From: Priapulus caudatus
Lineage: Eukaryota > Priapulida > Priapulimorpha > Priapulimorphida > Priapulidae
Assembly: GCF_000485595.1 (NCBI RefSeq)
Contig: NW_014577591.1
Coordinates: forward strand, 1,288 to 27,532
Direction: 5' to 3'
Length of the DNA stretch: 26,245 nucleotides
Positions 1 to 10,064 of the stretch are shown here, in pieces. Every line of letters starts with the position of its first letter. Positions within the stretch are counted from its first letter, which is position 1. The notes beneath the pieces are model-generated. The model saw nothing but the letters and a program-made list of their open reading frames with translations. It did not search any database and was not told where the DNA came from. Both the position numbers and the translations under genes were made by a program.

Positions 1-89
1 ACGATCGGCTTTGTTTACATGCCTGGGCTTTTCTTTTAGTTGTAGAATGAAAGGCAAACACGCTGTAGCACCGTATCCTTCTTGGCAGA

Positions 90-202
90 ATCTATCTATC
101 TAATATAATCTATTCTATCTATATTCTATCTATCTATCTATCTATGTATCTATCTTCTATCTATCTTATCTATGCTATGGATATCTATCATCTATCAATC
201 TA

Positions 203-236
<34 letters not shown>

Positions 237-307
237 ACTATCTATCTATCTATGCTATCTATCTATCTATCTAGTCTATCTATCTATCTATCTATCTATG
301 CTATCTG

Positions 308-345
<38 letters not shown>

Positions 346-782
346 TCTATCTATCAGATCTATCTATCTATCTATCTATTATCCATTATCTATCTATCCT
401 ATTTATCTATTCTAGGCTATCTATCATTTATCTATCTATCTATCTATCTATCTACTTCTATCATGTATCTATCTATCCTATCTTCTACTACTATCTATAT
501 CTATCTATCTATCTATCTATCTATTTATTTATCTATCTATCTATCCTTCTATTATCTATCTATCTGCTCTATCTATCTATCTATCTAATCTGCTATATCT
601 ACCTCTATCTATCTATCTTTTCTATCTATACTATCTATCTATCTATCTAATCTATATATCTATCTATCTATCTATTTATCTATGGCTATCTATCTATCTA
701 GCTATCTAGCTATTTAACTATCTCATCGCTTCTATTTAATCGGTATCTATCTATCTATCCGCATCCATCCATCCATTCTATC
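90..782. repeat. Degenerate (TATC)n microsatellite, about 0.7 kb
   Basis: The stretch is almost entirely TATC/ATCT tetramers, broken by single-base insertions, deletions and substitutions such as tatgc, tattta and tagc. Open reading frames here only read the repeat as Leu-Ser-Ile-Tyr cycles and are not genes. The frequent one-base indels suggest either an old, decaying array or residual long-read errors. A few CATC units at the right end grade into unique sequence. Confidence 0.97.
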
Positions 783-790
783 ATATATAT

Positions 791-1860
791 CTTCTTGTAA
801 TCACAGTTTGCCTTCCGGGAGAAAATTTAATATTATGAGTGATACGAACTGTGTAGAGCACCCTGTGAGCGGCAATATGTGGTGGCGAAATCGTAACCCG
901 TTTATTATCTAGTAAATTCTGCCGAAAGCTTAGGAAATCAAGGACATCTATATCGCTAAGACGGGTTTCTCAGCCATATCAGATAGAGCGCATAATGGCA
1001 AAAATGCCCTATATAGGAAATGAGGCAGCTATCCTTTCATATACTCCGTGTTCAAATATCTGTGGGAAATACATTAGTGGAACATTCACACGACGTGATC
1101 GTATAACTGAGCTAACCTCATCCTTTATGTTCGCTGTGAACGTGGGCTGCATACTTTACTATAGAGATTTGTCAAATCAGAAGATAATATATAGAGCAGA
1201 GGAGCGATGAGTGAGCGAGGCCGAGGCAGGATAGGAGAGCGACTTTGGCGGTCATTTCATGATAAATAACGAAGCCATTTTACGCGTAAACTCGTGTGAT
1301 AGCGCGCTCCCCCCCGCCCCGCAATAGCTCTCTGAAAAGCAATCACTCTAAACGTTGGCGATTCGGGGTTTAGAATGCGGTTTATTCGAAATGATCAAAA
1401 AAATCGAGTACGTGTAAACCGGAAGAAGACAGCTGAATCCCAAAGTGCTGACATTCCCCGTGAAAGTAAGTTAGTGGTAGTGTGTGTCATGTAGCGGGCG
1501 GGCAAAGGAGTTTTGTATTGATCTTTAAATTTTATTTAACGTGAGGCACAGTTATGTCTGCCAAACGTGCAAAAATGTCGACAGCGGTATTCTATTTGCT
1601 TTGAGCAAGATAATTCGGGAGGGGCCTAGTACAGTCATGTATGTATTTAGTCAGTTTCCGGTGGGAGGCATATTTTATTATGAAAACTGGTGAAATCTCA
1701 AATGACGAACTATTTTAACCAGGTCTCTTTATTTCGTAATGACGTAACATCCGGAGATTTTCGCCCTAATTTTGTATGAAATAAAAGTGTTAGCGAAGCC
1801 TGATTTGAATCACTTCGTGTTTTCATGACGAACTGTCGGATATCCAAGTGTCGAATTTAG
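791..1860. other. Unique intergenic DNA, no gene recognised
   Basis: About 1.1 kb of mixed, slightly AT-rich sequence. I see no conserved protein motif, no RNA gene and no obvious repeat. A 71-codon open frame (995-1210, +) has no recognisable domain and no flanking splice logic. A short C-rich run (cccccc, near 1309) is the only low-complexity feature. Confidence 0.6.
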
Positions 1861-1947
1861 TCAATAGCATTGACTACAAATAACACACAAAATTACAACC
1901 AAAGCCGCGCGCACTAATACAGCATGTACATGCGGCATGCTTTCCAC

Positions 1948-1978
1948 GCACGCATACGCACACACACATGCACCGTAC

Positions 1979-2013
<35 letters not shown>

Positions 2014-2180
2014 CACCATACACAACACACACACACCACACAACACACGCAGCACACACATACCCCCCCCCCACCACACACCACCCAATCCCCCACACAC
2101 ACACATACCCCCTCCCACCCACTACACACACGATCGCCGGCGCACGCGCAACGCGCACGCGCACGACACGCACACGTGTC
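1948..2180. repeat. (CA)n microsatellite and CA/CCA-rich low-complexity block
   Basis: There is a pure CA run at about 1982-2012. It is followed by impure CACA, CCCC and CACC blocks, then an alternating CG/CA segment (GCGCACGCGCACG-like) near 2138-2178. Overlapping frames on both strands read His-Thr or Cys-Val repeats and are artefacts. The alternating purine-pyrimidine composition favours Z-DNA. Confidence 0.95.
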
Positions 2181-2675
2181 GAACTGTGGCACCGCAGGCA
2201 CGTCTAGGTCAGCAAGGCTGAGCATTTTATTTTTTAATTATATTGAAAATGCTACGTAGATGGACTCGATTGCGCCATCTATGAACGGCGATAATCTTCG
2301 AAAAACATGTCAGGGCAGGAAACGAGCCAAAACGCATTAAATTCGTTTTCTACAGCAAAACACGCGCGCCGAGCAGCAAACCGACAATAAGCGATGCATT
2401 TGTATAAACACTCGACCTACTGTGCGGAGTGAAAAGGGTGTCTGGAATGCCAAACTGCCTCAATTTGAGGCGATGTGATCGAGCTATTTATGCTCTCCCA
2501 AAGGGAACAAAGGAATGTGGATTTCGAAATAGTGCAGCGATTAAGAATTTAATGCGGCCGCGAGGCGTCGTTGTTCGCGCGCTTCGCCGCGACCCGTCCG
2601 CGGCTGCCAATCGTCAGCTGCGTCAGCCTGATATATGCGTCAGCTCACCCGAGTGTATACAATGTATTTAAAATT
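2181..2675. other. Intergenic DNA with two small inverted repeats
   Basis: No gene is recognised. Two short inverted repeats are adjacent. One pairs AGCATTTT (2221-2228) with AAAATGCT (2246-2253). The other pairs TAGATGG (2257-2263) with CCATCTA (2275-2281). The 80-codon open frame at 2429-2671 has no recognisable domain. Confidence 0.5.
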
Positions 2676-2776
2676 CGTGAAATGTAATCTAGCAAATTTA
2701 AATCCTCGCCATAATGTAATTACAAATTTAAATCCCGCCAATATGTAATTACAAATTATATATTAAATCCCGCATT
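2676..2776. repeat. AT-rich tandem repeat, ~30 bp unit, about 3 copies
   Basis: Three successive units share the pattern atgtaat-(c/t)-ta-caaattt-aaatcccgcc, with small indels. The array lies directly at the AT-rich edge of the GC-rich block that begins near 2780. Confidence 0.8.
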
Positions 2777-2779
2777 ATA

Positions 2780-4756
2780 CTCGCGATGCGGTTTCTCTCC
2801 GGTGTGCCGTCGTCCGCCGCAGGGTGGGCTGGCCTTCATCACTTGACCCCTCTGGAGCAACCATCGCGTCAGCTCTTTCTCGTCCTCCAACAACCAGGCC
2901 GTCTTCAATCACGCGTAGCTGGAGGTGGCGGTTGAGGCACGTCGGTTGACGTTAGCGTGATCCGACGATCCCGCAGATCTCTCATCGACGACGCATTACG
3001 CGCCATCGTCGTGCCGGTGGTGCGGGCGTCGTCCGACGGGCCGCGGGTTGTCGGCGGATGTGGGGCGCGCACTAACAGGCGCAACGCTGCCTCCCTTCGC
3101 TTGCTGCTCGGCGTCTGCGGCGCCGGGGCGTCGGCACGGCGCGGGTCCGTGGTCGATGACTACCGCAGCAAAGCCGGACCGCCCTGTACTCGTCGTCGGT
3201 CGAAGGGCAGCGCCGGAGGTGGCGCGAGGGTGCGTCGTCGGCCGTCCCGGGCGGGAGGCTGGTGTATCAGCGGGAGCCGCGCCAGGCTAACCCGAGGAGA
3301 GTACCCGAAACGACGGGTTCTCTCGCCCCTTGGATACACGGCTTCCAGCGATCCCGTCCGAAAGTCGGCGCCCGCAGCTTGTGGGGCGATCGCGGAGGTG
3401 GCCACGCCAGCCGCGGTGTTATGAGCGACTGCGGGTTAAAGGCAGAACGTTACACGCGCCGACAGGGCAGTGCACCACGCGACGCACGACGCGTGTGTAA
3501 CTCACGCGTCGTGGCGCACGTGGCGTGCACTGGAGCAGTCGCCAAGCCACACACCAGGGCCACTGCCACCTGACCCCACGGCCTCGCCTGAGTGGGGCAC
3601 CTGCGAAGAGGTGCCCGCCTTCCGAACGTCCGCGGGCCCCCCATCGGGCGGCGGCCGCTCTTACGGCGGCCGGAGGCGCGAGCAGAGCGAACGCGCGGCC
3701 GACGCGTTAAATGATGGCGCCGCTGCACCGCCGCGTTGGCGTCGCTCTCGTCCTCACTCGTCGCGAATAGCGCGCCTAAGGGCTTTCTTCCTTCTTCCTC
3801 GGTGAGAGACGGCCTCCTGCGCAGCGGTTGGCGTGCAGGCCTCTCGCGCTGCGGTCTCTTGCCCCGGGCACTCCTTCGGTGACGGCGCCGCTGCCTCTTC
3901 TCCTCCCCCTTTTAGCCTCACCGGACGAAGAGTCCGCCGTCCACCTGTCCCTTCAGCTAGTTGGCTAGCCGTGCGGTGTGATGGCGGCGCCCTATTGGCT
4001 GTTGTCGGCGGAGCGGCGGGAGACCAGGCGGCACCCTCCGCGGTTGTCGGCAGCCATCTTGTTGACGGCGCTCCTCGCCAACCGTCACTCCGCGTATGGG
4101 GACGGCGTTCTCTTCTACGGCCGGCGAGCGCGGTAATGCAAGGAGGATCCCGCCAACACACTCGCGCCTCGTGCAGTGACCGCCTCTTCCTCTGCCCGCC
4201 GAGGCGGCCACTCTTGGCAACGACCTACTCGGCTCAGCGCCAATACGTGGCGGGAGTGGTGACTTGCCTGGGCGGGGCTCGACGTAGACCGTAGCCGGCA
4301 TCCGAGGACGGGCTACGGGCGACCACCTCTCTCTTCTTCCGGTTGCACTGCGGCCGCTCGTTGCTAGCTGCTGCCTCATCAATCGTGCTGCTGTCGTCGC
4401 TGCTTGAGGCCATCGTACGCCCCCTTCAAATCTTCATCATCTATTCCTATCATTATCCATATATCTATGCTGTCCTATACTCCTATGCCTGTCTTGCAGC
4501 ACGTTCAATTGAGGTTTGCCCTCCCTACCTCTCCCTTTTTACGCTGGGCGGCCACACCACTGTCACCAGTCTGACGTCATCCTCCATTGATTGACACGCG
4601 AGTTTCGCCACGCCCAGCTTCACTTCCAGCTGTTTTTTTCTAGGATTGCCCTTACTCCTCCATTCTGGCCATCTAAGCTTCTCTTCGCGAGGTAGCAGAC
4701 TCCCCGTTTTTTGGCAGGTCGGTATGGTCTCCCCGCGTCAAATATCAGCTTACCGG
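2780..4756. other. GC-rich block without a recognised gene
   Basis: About 2 kb of CpG-rich DNA. Many long overlapping open frames occur on both strands because stop codons are rare in GC-rich sequence. None shows a recognisable domain, and their residues are Arg/Ala/Gly/Pro-rich as expected from composition. A long hairpin at 3470-3530 is listed separately. The segment could be the unrecognised 3' flank of the retrotransposon at 6580-11140, or separate CpG-rich DNA. I cannot decide between these. Confidence 0.6.
3470..3530. repeat. Long inverted repeat / hairpin
   Basis: A perfect 11-bp inner stem, CACGACGCGTG (3485-3495) against CACGCGTCGTG (3503-3513), encloses a 7-nt loop. It is extended by partly paired CACGCGACG / GCGCACGTGGC segments and closed by outer GTGCAC hexamers at 3470-3475 and 3525-3530. 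The whole 61-nt segment could fold as an imperfect hairpin. Confidence 0.8.
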
Positions 4757-5165
4757 GATTTACGTTGCCCGTCCGACGTCGGCCGGTCACTATATTGGCG
4801 ACCGCCGTCGGCGACCTTTCAGCAGCGCTTACCGTTCGCCCCTGTGACTTCTCTTTTTTCTCCTGTGGTAGGCCGCTAGGTCTTATTGCCGCAACGCATC
4901 GGCCTCCGATTTACGTCGCCGTCGCGACGTCGGCTGGTCACTGCTATGGCGACTGCCGCAGCGCGATCTTTCAGCACGCACCACCGTCGTCCCGGTAAAC
5001 TTCTCCTTGGGCTCCCTGTTGGTAGTGCGGCTGGGTTCATTGCACGTATCGCCCGTCCATTTAACGTCGCCGTCCGACGGTCGGTCGTTTAATGGCGCCG
5101 CGATCGGCCGACCTTTCAGGCCACTACGTCGTCCCGGTAAACTTCTCCATTCTTCCTATGTACGG
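4757..5165. repeat. Tandem repeat of ~151 bp, 2.7 copies
   Basis: Units begin at 4757, 4908 and 5058 with the related starts gatttacgt, gatttacgtcgcc and catttaacgtcgcc. Each continues with a GTCCGACGTCGG-like palindromic core, then GGTC..TATTGGCGACCGCC-like sequence and a GACCTTTCAG block. Units 2 and 3 also share GTCGTCCCGGTAAACTTCTCC. Spacing of 151 and 150 bp shows true tandem duplication with moderate divergence. Confidence 0.85.
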
Positions 5166-5889
5166 ATTCGCGTCTCTGTCGCGGCGGCGTGACGCCAGCC
5201 GGTGCGGCACTCTCGACCTGGCGGAAAGCCATGGCTGTTTCGTTCGACTTCCTTCGCTGCGCATTTACGGGATTATGCTGTCCTCGTGCAAGGGAAGTGT
5301 TTCGCGCACCGGAACAGTGCGTCATAGACGAACCTCGGGTGTGCATTCGTACCTCGCCAGCAAGAGGGCGTGACCCCTGCTCTGGGACGATCTCTGAGTT
5401 TCTGGCTTGGAAAATACACGTCTAGCCTCCACTTCCTCCCACGCTGAGAGTTTCCTCGCCTGCTTCCTCTTGCCCGGCCACCGGAATTTCCTCGCTGATG
5501 ACGCCGACCTTGCATCGTCGAACGTAGGGAGATGTAGGTCAGCTCCCTAGATAAAAACTCGACGCGATGCAGTCTTCCCGGCCGTCGCTTGTCTCGGTCT
5601 TGCCCGTCTCCTTTACTGCCGTCAAGCCTCAACTTTCTGAGGTAGGCGAATTCGTACGTACGCACTACGTAGGTTACCGCGTAGCCGCTCAGCACCTACA
5701 TCTCCGCGTGATACCGAGATATTTGGTGGCGCACTACACGCTGGGAGCGCGTTCTGCGTTCCGCGGCTCCATCATGGGCGATGCCCCGCCGGCGGTAGGA
5801 TGCTTTGCTAGTTTTCCACCGCCGGGCGTCGGCCGTCGTCTGGGGACATGAGCTTCTGTTCCCTACTCCAGTTCCTCTCGCGCCGGGCA
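5166..5889. other. GC-rich DNA without a recognised gene
   Basis: This segment links the 151-bp and the 43-45-bp tandem repeats. Open frames on both strands look compositional. I recognise no protein domain, RNA gene or mobile-element end. Confidence 0.5.
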
Positions 5890-6470
5890 TTCCCCCTCGT
5901 GGGGATGCGCCGTCTTCGTCGCCGCACGGCGCCTCGCGCCTCGTGTGGTTGGCGTTTTCTCGTCGGCGGCGGCGCCTACTTCGTGTGATTGCCGTTTTCG
6001 CTCCGTCGACGGCGATTCGCACCACTCCCGTGGGATCGCCGTCCCTTCTCTGCGGCGGCGATCTCACCCTCGTGGTGATACGCCGTTTTACGGTTGCTAG
6101 ACGAGCGTCTCACCTCCGTGGTTAATCGTCTCTTCTCTGTCGCCGACGCGAATCTCACCCCGTGGCAATCGCCGTCTTTGCTCGACCGACGGCGCTCTCA
6201 CCTCCGTGCGTGCATCGGCCATCTTCTCTGTCGCGCGATCTCACCCCCGTGGTGATCCCGTCTTCTCTGTCGCTGACGGCGATTTCACCCCTGTGGTGAT
6301 TCCGTCTTCATCTATCGCGGCGAATCTCACCCTCGTCGTGATTTGCGTCTTCTCTACGCCGACGGGAGGATCTCATCCTCGTGGTGGATCGCCGTCTATG
6401 TCGCCGAGCGGCGCTGCTCCCCCGTGATGATCGCCGTCTTCTCCGTCAGCAGCGGGCCTCACCTTTTGAG
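5890..6470. repeat. 43-45-bp GC-rich tandem repeat, about 13 copies
   Basis: The recurring unit is roughly TCTCACCCTCGTGGTGAT, then CGCCGTC, then TTCTCTGTCGCC, then GACGGCGA. Well-preserved starts of the TCTCACC element lie near 6062, 6107, 6152, 6195, 6239, 6283, 6325 and 6370. More divergent units extend leftwards to about 5890. Each unit holds an internal inverted pair (ATCGCCGTC against GACGGCGAT) around a pyrimidine-rich loop, so each unit can form a small hairpin. The array ends about 110 bp from the integrase remnant of the retrotransposon. Confidence 0.85.
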
Positions 6471-6583
6471 CGGCCATCTTGCCGGCGCATTCTCGCCCTC
6501 GTAACAATTTTAACTCGTTCAGTGTGACAACCTTTGGCCGGCGCGTGCCGCTCGCTCTGAATTCACCTAAGGTTTCCCGGCAT

Positions 6584-6766
6584 TCACCACGCAGGCCACG
6601 CGAACCTTGCCAACCGGCCTAACCGGGCTTTCCCATCCGCGGGGTAGAAATACCATACACACGTGTCCGGTTGAAGTTGGCCGGCACGCACCCGCCGGTC
6701 GTAGTTCCTTTCTGCCCTTTCAAGCCGCTCGCCCGAGTTGATTGGCGTGTGTGTAGGCATGCACAT
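6584..6766 (-). pseudogene. Integrase C-terminal remnant
   Basis: The frame reads ERLERAERNYDRRVRAGQLQ and then WYFYPADGKARLGR. This is the usual Gypsy integrase tail: the 'r.r.k..YD....' helix followed by the SH3-like 'dlVwl..p....gks.Kl...w.GP' strand. It ends the recognisable pol region. The intervening 6770-7300 should contain the integrase core but is too frameshifted for confident motif placement. Confidence 0.75.
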
Positions 6767-7299
6767 CTTCGGTGGCTCTCCTTACCCATTCAAGCGTAGC
6801 CACCGGACAGTCGGGAGCGGAAGTTCGCCCGCGAGGTATTAACGCTATTCATCATGGTCGATGGGGAAGTCCGTACCTCCCCGTTCCAAATATGCATCAG
6901 CATTGGGGCTTTACACCCCGTGCTTTTTCCTGTACTGTTGTCGATAGGCGGCCATACATACAGAAGGTGACGTTCCAGTCATGCGCGATGTTCTCACGCA
7001 ACGACCTTCGACAGCAGCTCTTGCACCGCTACGGTTAAATCGTTCCACTTAGTCCGTGCGAGCTGAGGGGGTAGGGGCGTTTGTCCTGCGTCTTTTGGAT
7101 CGCCGCAACAGTTTACAGTCTTCCCCCGAAGGGCCGACTCGAAGTGTCGCCGGCCTGGTTGGAGTGGAGCTGCCGTGGCTACGCCAAAACCGCGTAAACA
7201 TTCTGCTAGGCGAGGCAATCCGCGCAGGGTCAGTGCAGTCTGATCGCTAAGGCGTACGCCTCCTGTCCACTTGTAAAGTAATCGCAGACTTACCAGGAT

Positions 7300-7560
7300 C
7301 GTCCTCATGCCCGAGCCCCGTGCGGGCTAGATGGCCCCAAAAGAAAGATAGCGACCGCGATTCCTCTCCATGGGTGGCGCCAAACGGCTTTGCTGCGTAT
7401 AACCGAGTTGCTCCTGCCGACGCGCCTTCCTTCTTTTGGGTGCAAGGGTTGCACTGCCGACACCACCTCTTTACGTCCCCTTCTTAGCCGCCAGCCAGTG
7501 TGAAACGTTGCCGAATACCGGGCTGACCTTTTCGTGACGCCCCAGATGTCCAAACATCTG
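7300..7560 (-). pseudogene. Integrase N-terminal (zinc-binding) remnant, probable
   Basis: The - strand frame at 7305-7553 reads HTGWRLRRGRKEVVSAVQPL. The position and pattern recall the H-H-C-C domain of Gypsy integrase, where a tRNA-like W..m..Dv..yv..C..C segment follows. The cysteines are displaced by frameshifts. The end of the frame (RGIAVAIFLLGPSSPHGARA) resembles the start of the integrase core (…ia.DilGP.p.t..gn). No complete D,D-35-E triad can be read. Confidence 0.6.
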
Positions 7561-8089
7561 CCCGCGTGGCAGCAAGTCCATTACTTTCTCGCCGGAGCGT
7601 CAGCGGCGCCACTAGCTGTGCAACTGCGTAACGCTTGGAGCCGGTTCTCTGGGATCCATAAGCGGCTATAACAGCCCTCGCCGTCTTCAGGTGTTCCCAC
7701 ATGGCCCCAGTAGCTTCTTGCTTGTCTCGCGTATTCGCCGCCTATTTCTTGGTACGCAGAGCCGTCTTGTTGCTCTGGTCTTCAGCTGAATAATCCCGTC
7801 TATAGACGCATCGCCCTCGCTGCCATTCTCTTAATTTCTCTGCGTCTACAGCTCCAACGGCAATGCAAGCGCCCGCCGCGATTGGCGGGCCGTCACTCTC
7901 CACCTGTCCGTTGTAACCTTGCCGCTACTCTGTTCTGGCGCCTCCTTATGTGGTGGGCGTCTTGGACAATCCGCCCTCTTGCACTTCCTGCAGCATGGCT
8001 GTGTGGCCGCAAAAGTCCATCGTGCGTTAGCATGCTGGCCTTGCCAAGTCCGATGCTTTCAATCGTCAGGTCAAAGTACCCAAGAAGAT

Positions 8090-8650
8090 GATCAACGCGG
8101 GCATCATGGTCACCTCTGGTCTCTTGAAGTTGCAGCAGGGCGTCGTCAATGAGACATGGTCGGTGCGCACTCGATGGACGGCCACATAGGTAGTGGCGAA
8201 ATTGTCGCTACAACGATACTACTGCCAGGAGTATCGCGGTTCATAGTACAGTACCGTAGCTGAGCGGCCAAAACCCTTGCTCGCTAGGCGATCGACCGTT
8301 CCTCTCCTCCTGCGTCTGTGGATAGCACTTCTCCCATAGTGCTGTCGCTGGCGTTGGTGTCTAGTCAGCAACTCCCACCGCTCCCGTTGAGGCTCAAGCG
8401 AGCACTCGGCGCGGGACGTGAGCCTAGTCCTCCAATTCTGTGAAGGCCTCTCGCACACTTATGCCGTCCAGCCGAAAGCGAAAACCCCTTCGTTGTAAGT
8501 CGGTCAAAGGTCGAGCCACGTTGGCGAAGCTGGGTATAAAGCGACGGTATATAGTTGGTGAATCCCAGGAAGCTTTGGACGTCCGTGACGCCAGTGGGGC
8601 GAAAGCCCAGTCCCTCACAGCCTGCAGTTTCTCCAGGCTCACAGCTCACC
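8090..8650 (-). pseudogene. RT connection and RNase H remnant
   Basis: The frame at 8424-8642 reads SLEKLQAVRDWAF and then YRRFIPSFANVARPLTDLQR. This is the highly typical Gypsy segment between RT thumb and RNase H (…Y.rFi..fa.ia.PL..L). The overlapping frame at 8365-8649 supplies the TDVQSFLGFTNY part, so a frameshift sits between. Downstream, EAFTELED begins the RNase H-like region. A later RTDHVSL matches the 'R.DH.sL' strand of RNase H. Several stops and frame changes interrupt it. Confidence 0.85.
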
Positions 8651-8719
8651 CCTTCGCAGACACCACGTGACCGAAGGAAAGGACACGCTTTGTCTGGAAT
8701 AGTTCAACATTCGATAGCT

Positions 8720-9175
8720 ATCAACTTCAGTCCTCCCGCGGTAAACCGTGCAAAAGACCATTTCGCAGGTGCTCAGGCCACATCCTCAAACGTTCGTCCA
8801 AAGACGATGACGTCATCAGGTAGACCAGGCATTCAGCCCACTTGCAGCCCCGGAGGACGAGCTCCATGAGTCGTTCAAAGTGCGCGCCGGACGTTGCCAG
8901 GCGACGCCCGCCCCCCCCCCCCCCCCCCCCCAACGCATGACCCGGAAATCGAAGAGGCCACGCCTTGTTCCTATTGCCGTCCTCTCGCCTATCTGGGGTG
9001 CATTTTGACTTGCCAGTAGCCCGAGTCGAGCGCTCCAACGTGAGAAAACCGATTGACTACCAACCGAGGGCATCTAGCGTCGTCGCCGATCCTATGCGTA
9101 GAGGATACGCATCCTTTTGCGTCGCGTCATTCAAACGCCTGTTAGTCCACGCAAAAGCTTGATGGGCTAGTGGTC
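8720..9175 (-). pseudogene. Retrotransposon reverse transcriptase remnant
   Basis: From the gene-5' side, the fragments match the fingers-palm of Gypsy RT. They are a KDA..LPRIDD-type segment near 9060-9150, GYWQV-like DSGYWQV near 9010-9030, ERTA...TRRGLFDFRVM near 8940-8985, and ERLMELVLRG then AECLVYL near 8810-8870. The motif after FRVM is replaced by a 21-nt run of C (G on the coding strand). The frame also breaks immediately after LVYL, where the two catalytic aspartates belong. The domain is dead as assembled. The similarity is unmistakable in pattern, but I could not run a search. Confidence 0.85.
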
Positions 9176-9734
9176 CGCGTGGTCAATCGTGTGGCGCACA
9201 CGGTCGTGCGTCCCAACGCGCCTCCTGTCCCCCAGCCCCGTTCAGTCATGCCAAATCAGGTCACTATGTTGAGTGACTCAGGTATGCTCTGCCAATTTGT
9301 ACCGTTGTCGAGCGGTGTAGGTGGTCATCGCGCACGCTCCACGAGCTCCCAGAGGGTTAGGCAGAAGGGACCAGTTATCTCGTTTGGTTCTGGAGCCAAA
9401 GGGCCAGCTAACGGGTGCCACCCGCCGCCGCCACCTCTAGGTGAGCTAGTTCTTCACCGCTGTGCTATGACGCACCATCTCCTCAACGAGGTTAACCTAT
9501 CCGATAAGGCGGACTTCCCTTCAACAGTATCACCAAGACTCCTCATCAGATTGGCCTACGCAGCCCTTTTGCCCATAGCGAACCTGGCCGGTGGGTTCAG
9601 CGATCGCCAGTTTCCTCTTTTCCAGCCCGTTTGCCAACAGAACCGTCCGCCATGGCGCCGCACCCCGGGGGAATCATCACTCGTCGGACGCAGTCACCGG
9701 CCGTGGCTCTAACCACTGTTCTCCATAGTAGGAC

Positions 9735-9962
9735 GTGCAGGATGCCACCGACTGTCAGGTGGCCGCGAGCTACGTCTACCTGGCAGTCATGCTAGCGCGA
9801 GAGGTCTATGCCCAGATGCCGTACCTAGTACCCATCTCAGCTACGAGCATATCCCTGCCTATGCTCTCGTTCCGCGAGCAAGAATTTGGCTTGAATCTCG
9901 CCGAGCGACTCCAGCGGTCTTCCCTGCACGTCGTACATGTCCATGCTAGCCGGTGTCAATGA
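9735..9962 (-). pseudogene. Retrotransposon aspartic protease remnant
   Basis: Two - strand frames together cover the C-terminal half of a retropepsin-like domain. One reads YDVQGRPLESLGEIQAKFLL. Past a frame break the next reads MLVAEMGTRYGI, followed in another frame by LGIDLSR and CQVDVARGHLTVG. This order (x-G-L.tlG.i, then a variable strand, then ilGiDFL..., then the D-hydrophobic block) is typical of Gypsy protease. The N-terminal D(T/S)G active-site segment is not clearly visible. The fragment lies between the gag-like and RT remnants, as expected. Confidence 0.75.
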
Positions 9963-10064
9963 AGGTTTTCCCGTAGAAAACCCTCATACACTCTCCGGTC
10001 CAACAGGGTGATCAGCGCCTGTGTGTTGATCATGAACTCGACGGGGTGTGTACATCGTCAGCGG

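Noticed and set aside
298-588. Open frame of Leu-Ser-Ile-Tyr repeats
   Set aside because: It is the TATC microsatellite read in frame; no domain and no gene context.
1861-2259. Several overlapping His-Thr and Cys-Val frames on both strands
   Set aside because: They arise from the CA repeat and GC-rich flank.
3833-4294. 153-codon + strand frame, and long frames on the opposite strand, in the GC-rich block
   Set aside because: All frames are long here because stop codons are rare; residue composition is Arg/Ala/Pro/Gly and no motif is present.
5490-5525. Hammerhead-like CTGATGA near GAAC
   Set aside because: The second core box is GAAC rather than GAAA and the needed stems do not pair.
9170-9712. 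180-codon + strand frame
   Set aside because: It lies opposite the protease-RT region of the - strand retrotransposon and shows no motif of its own.
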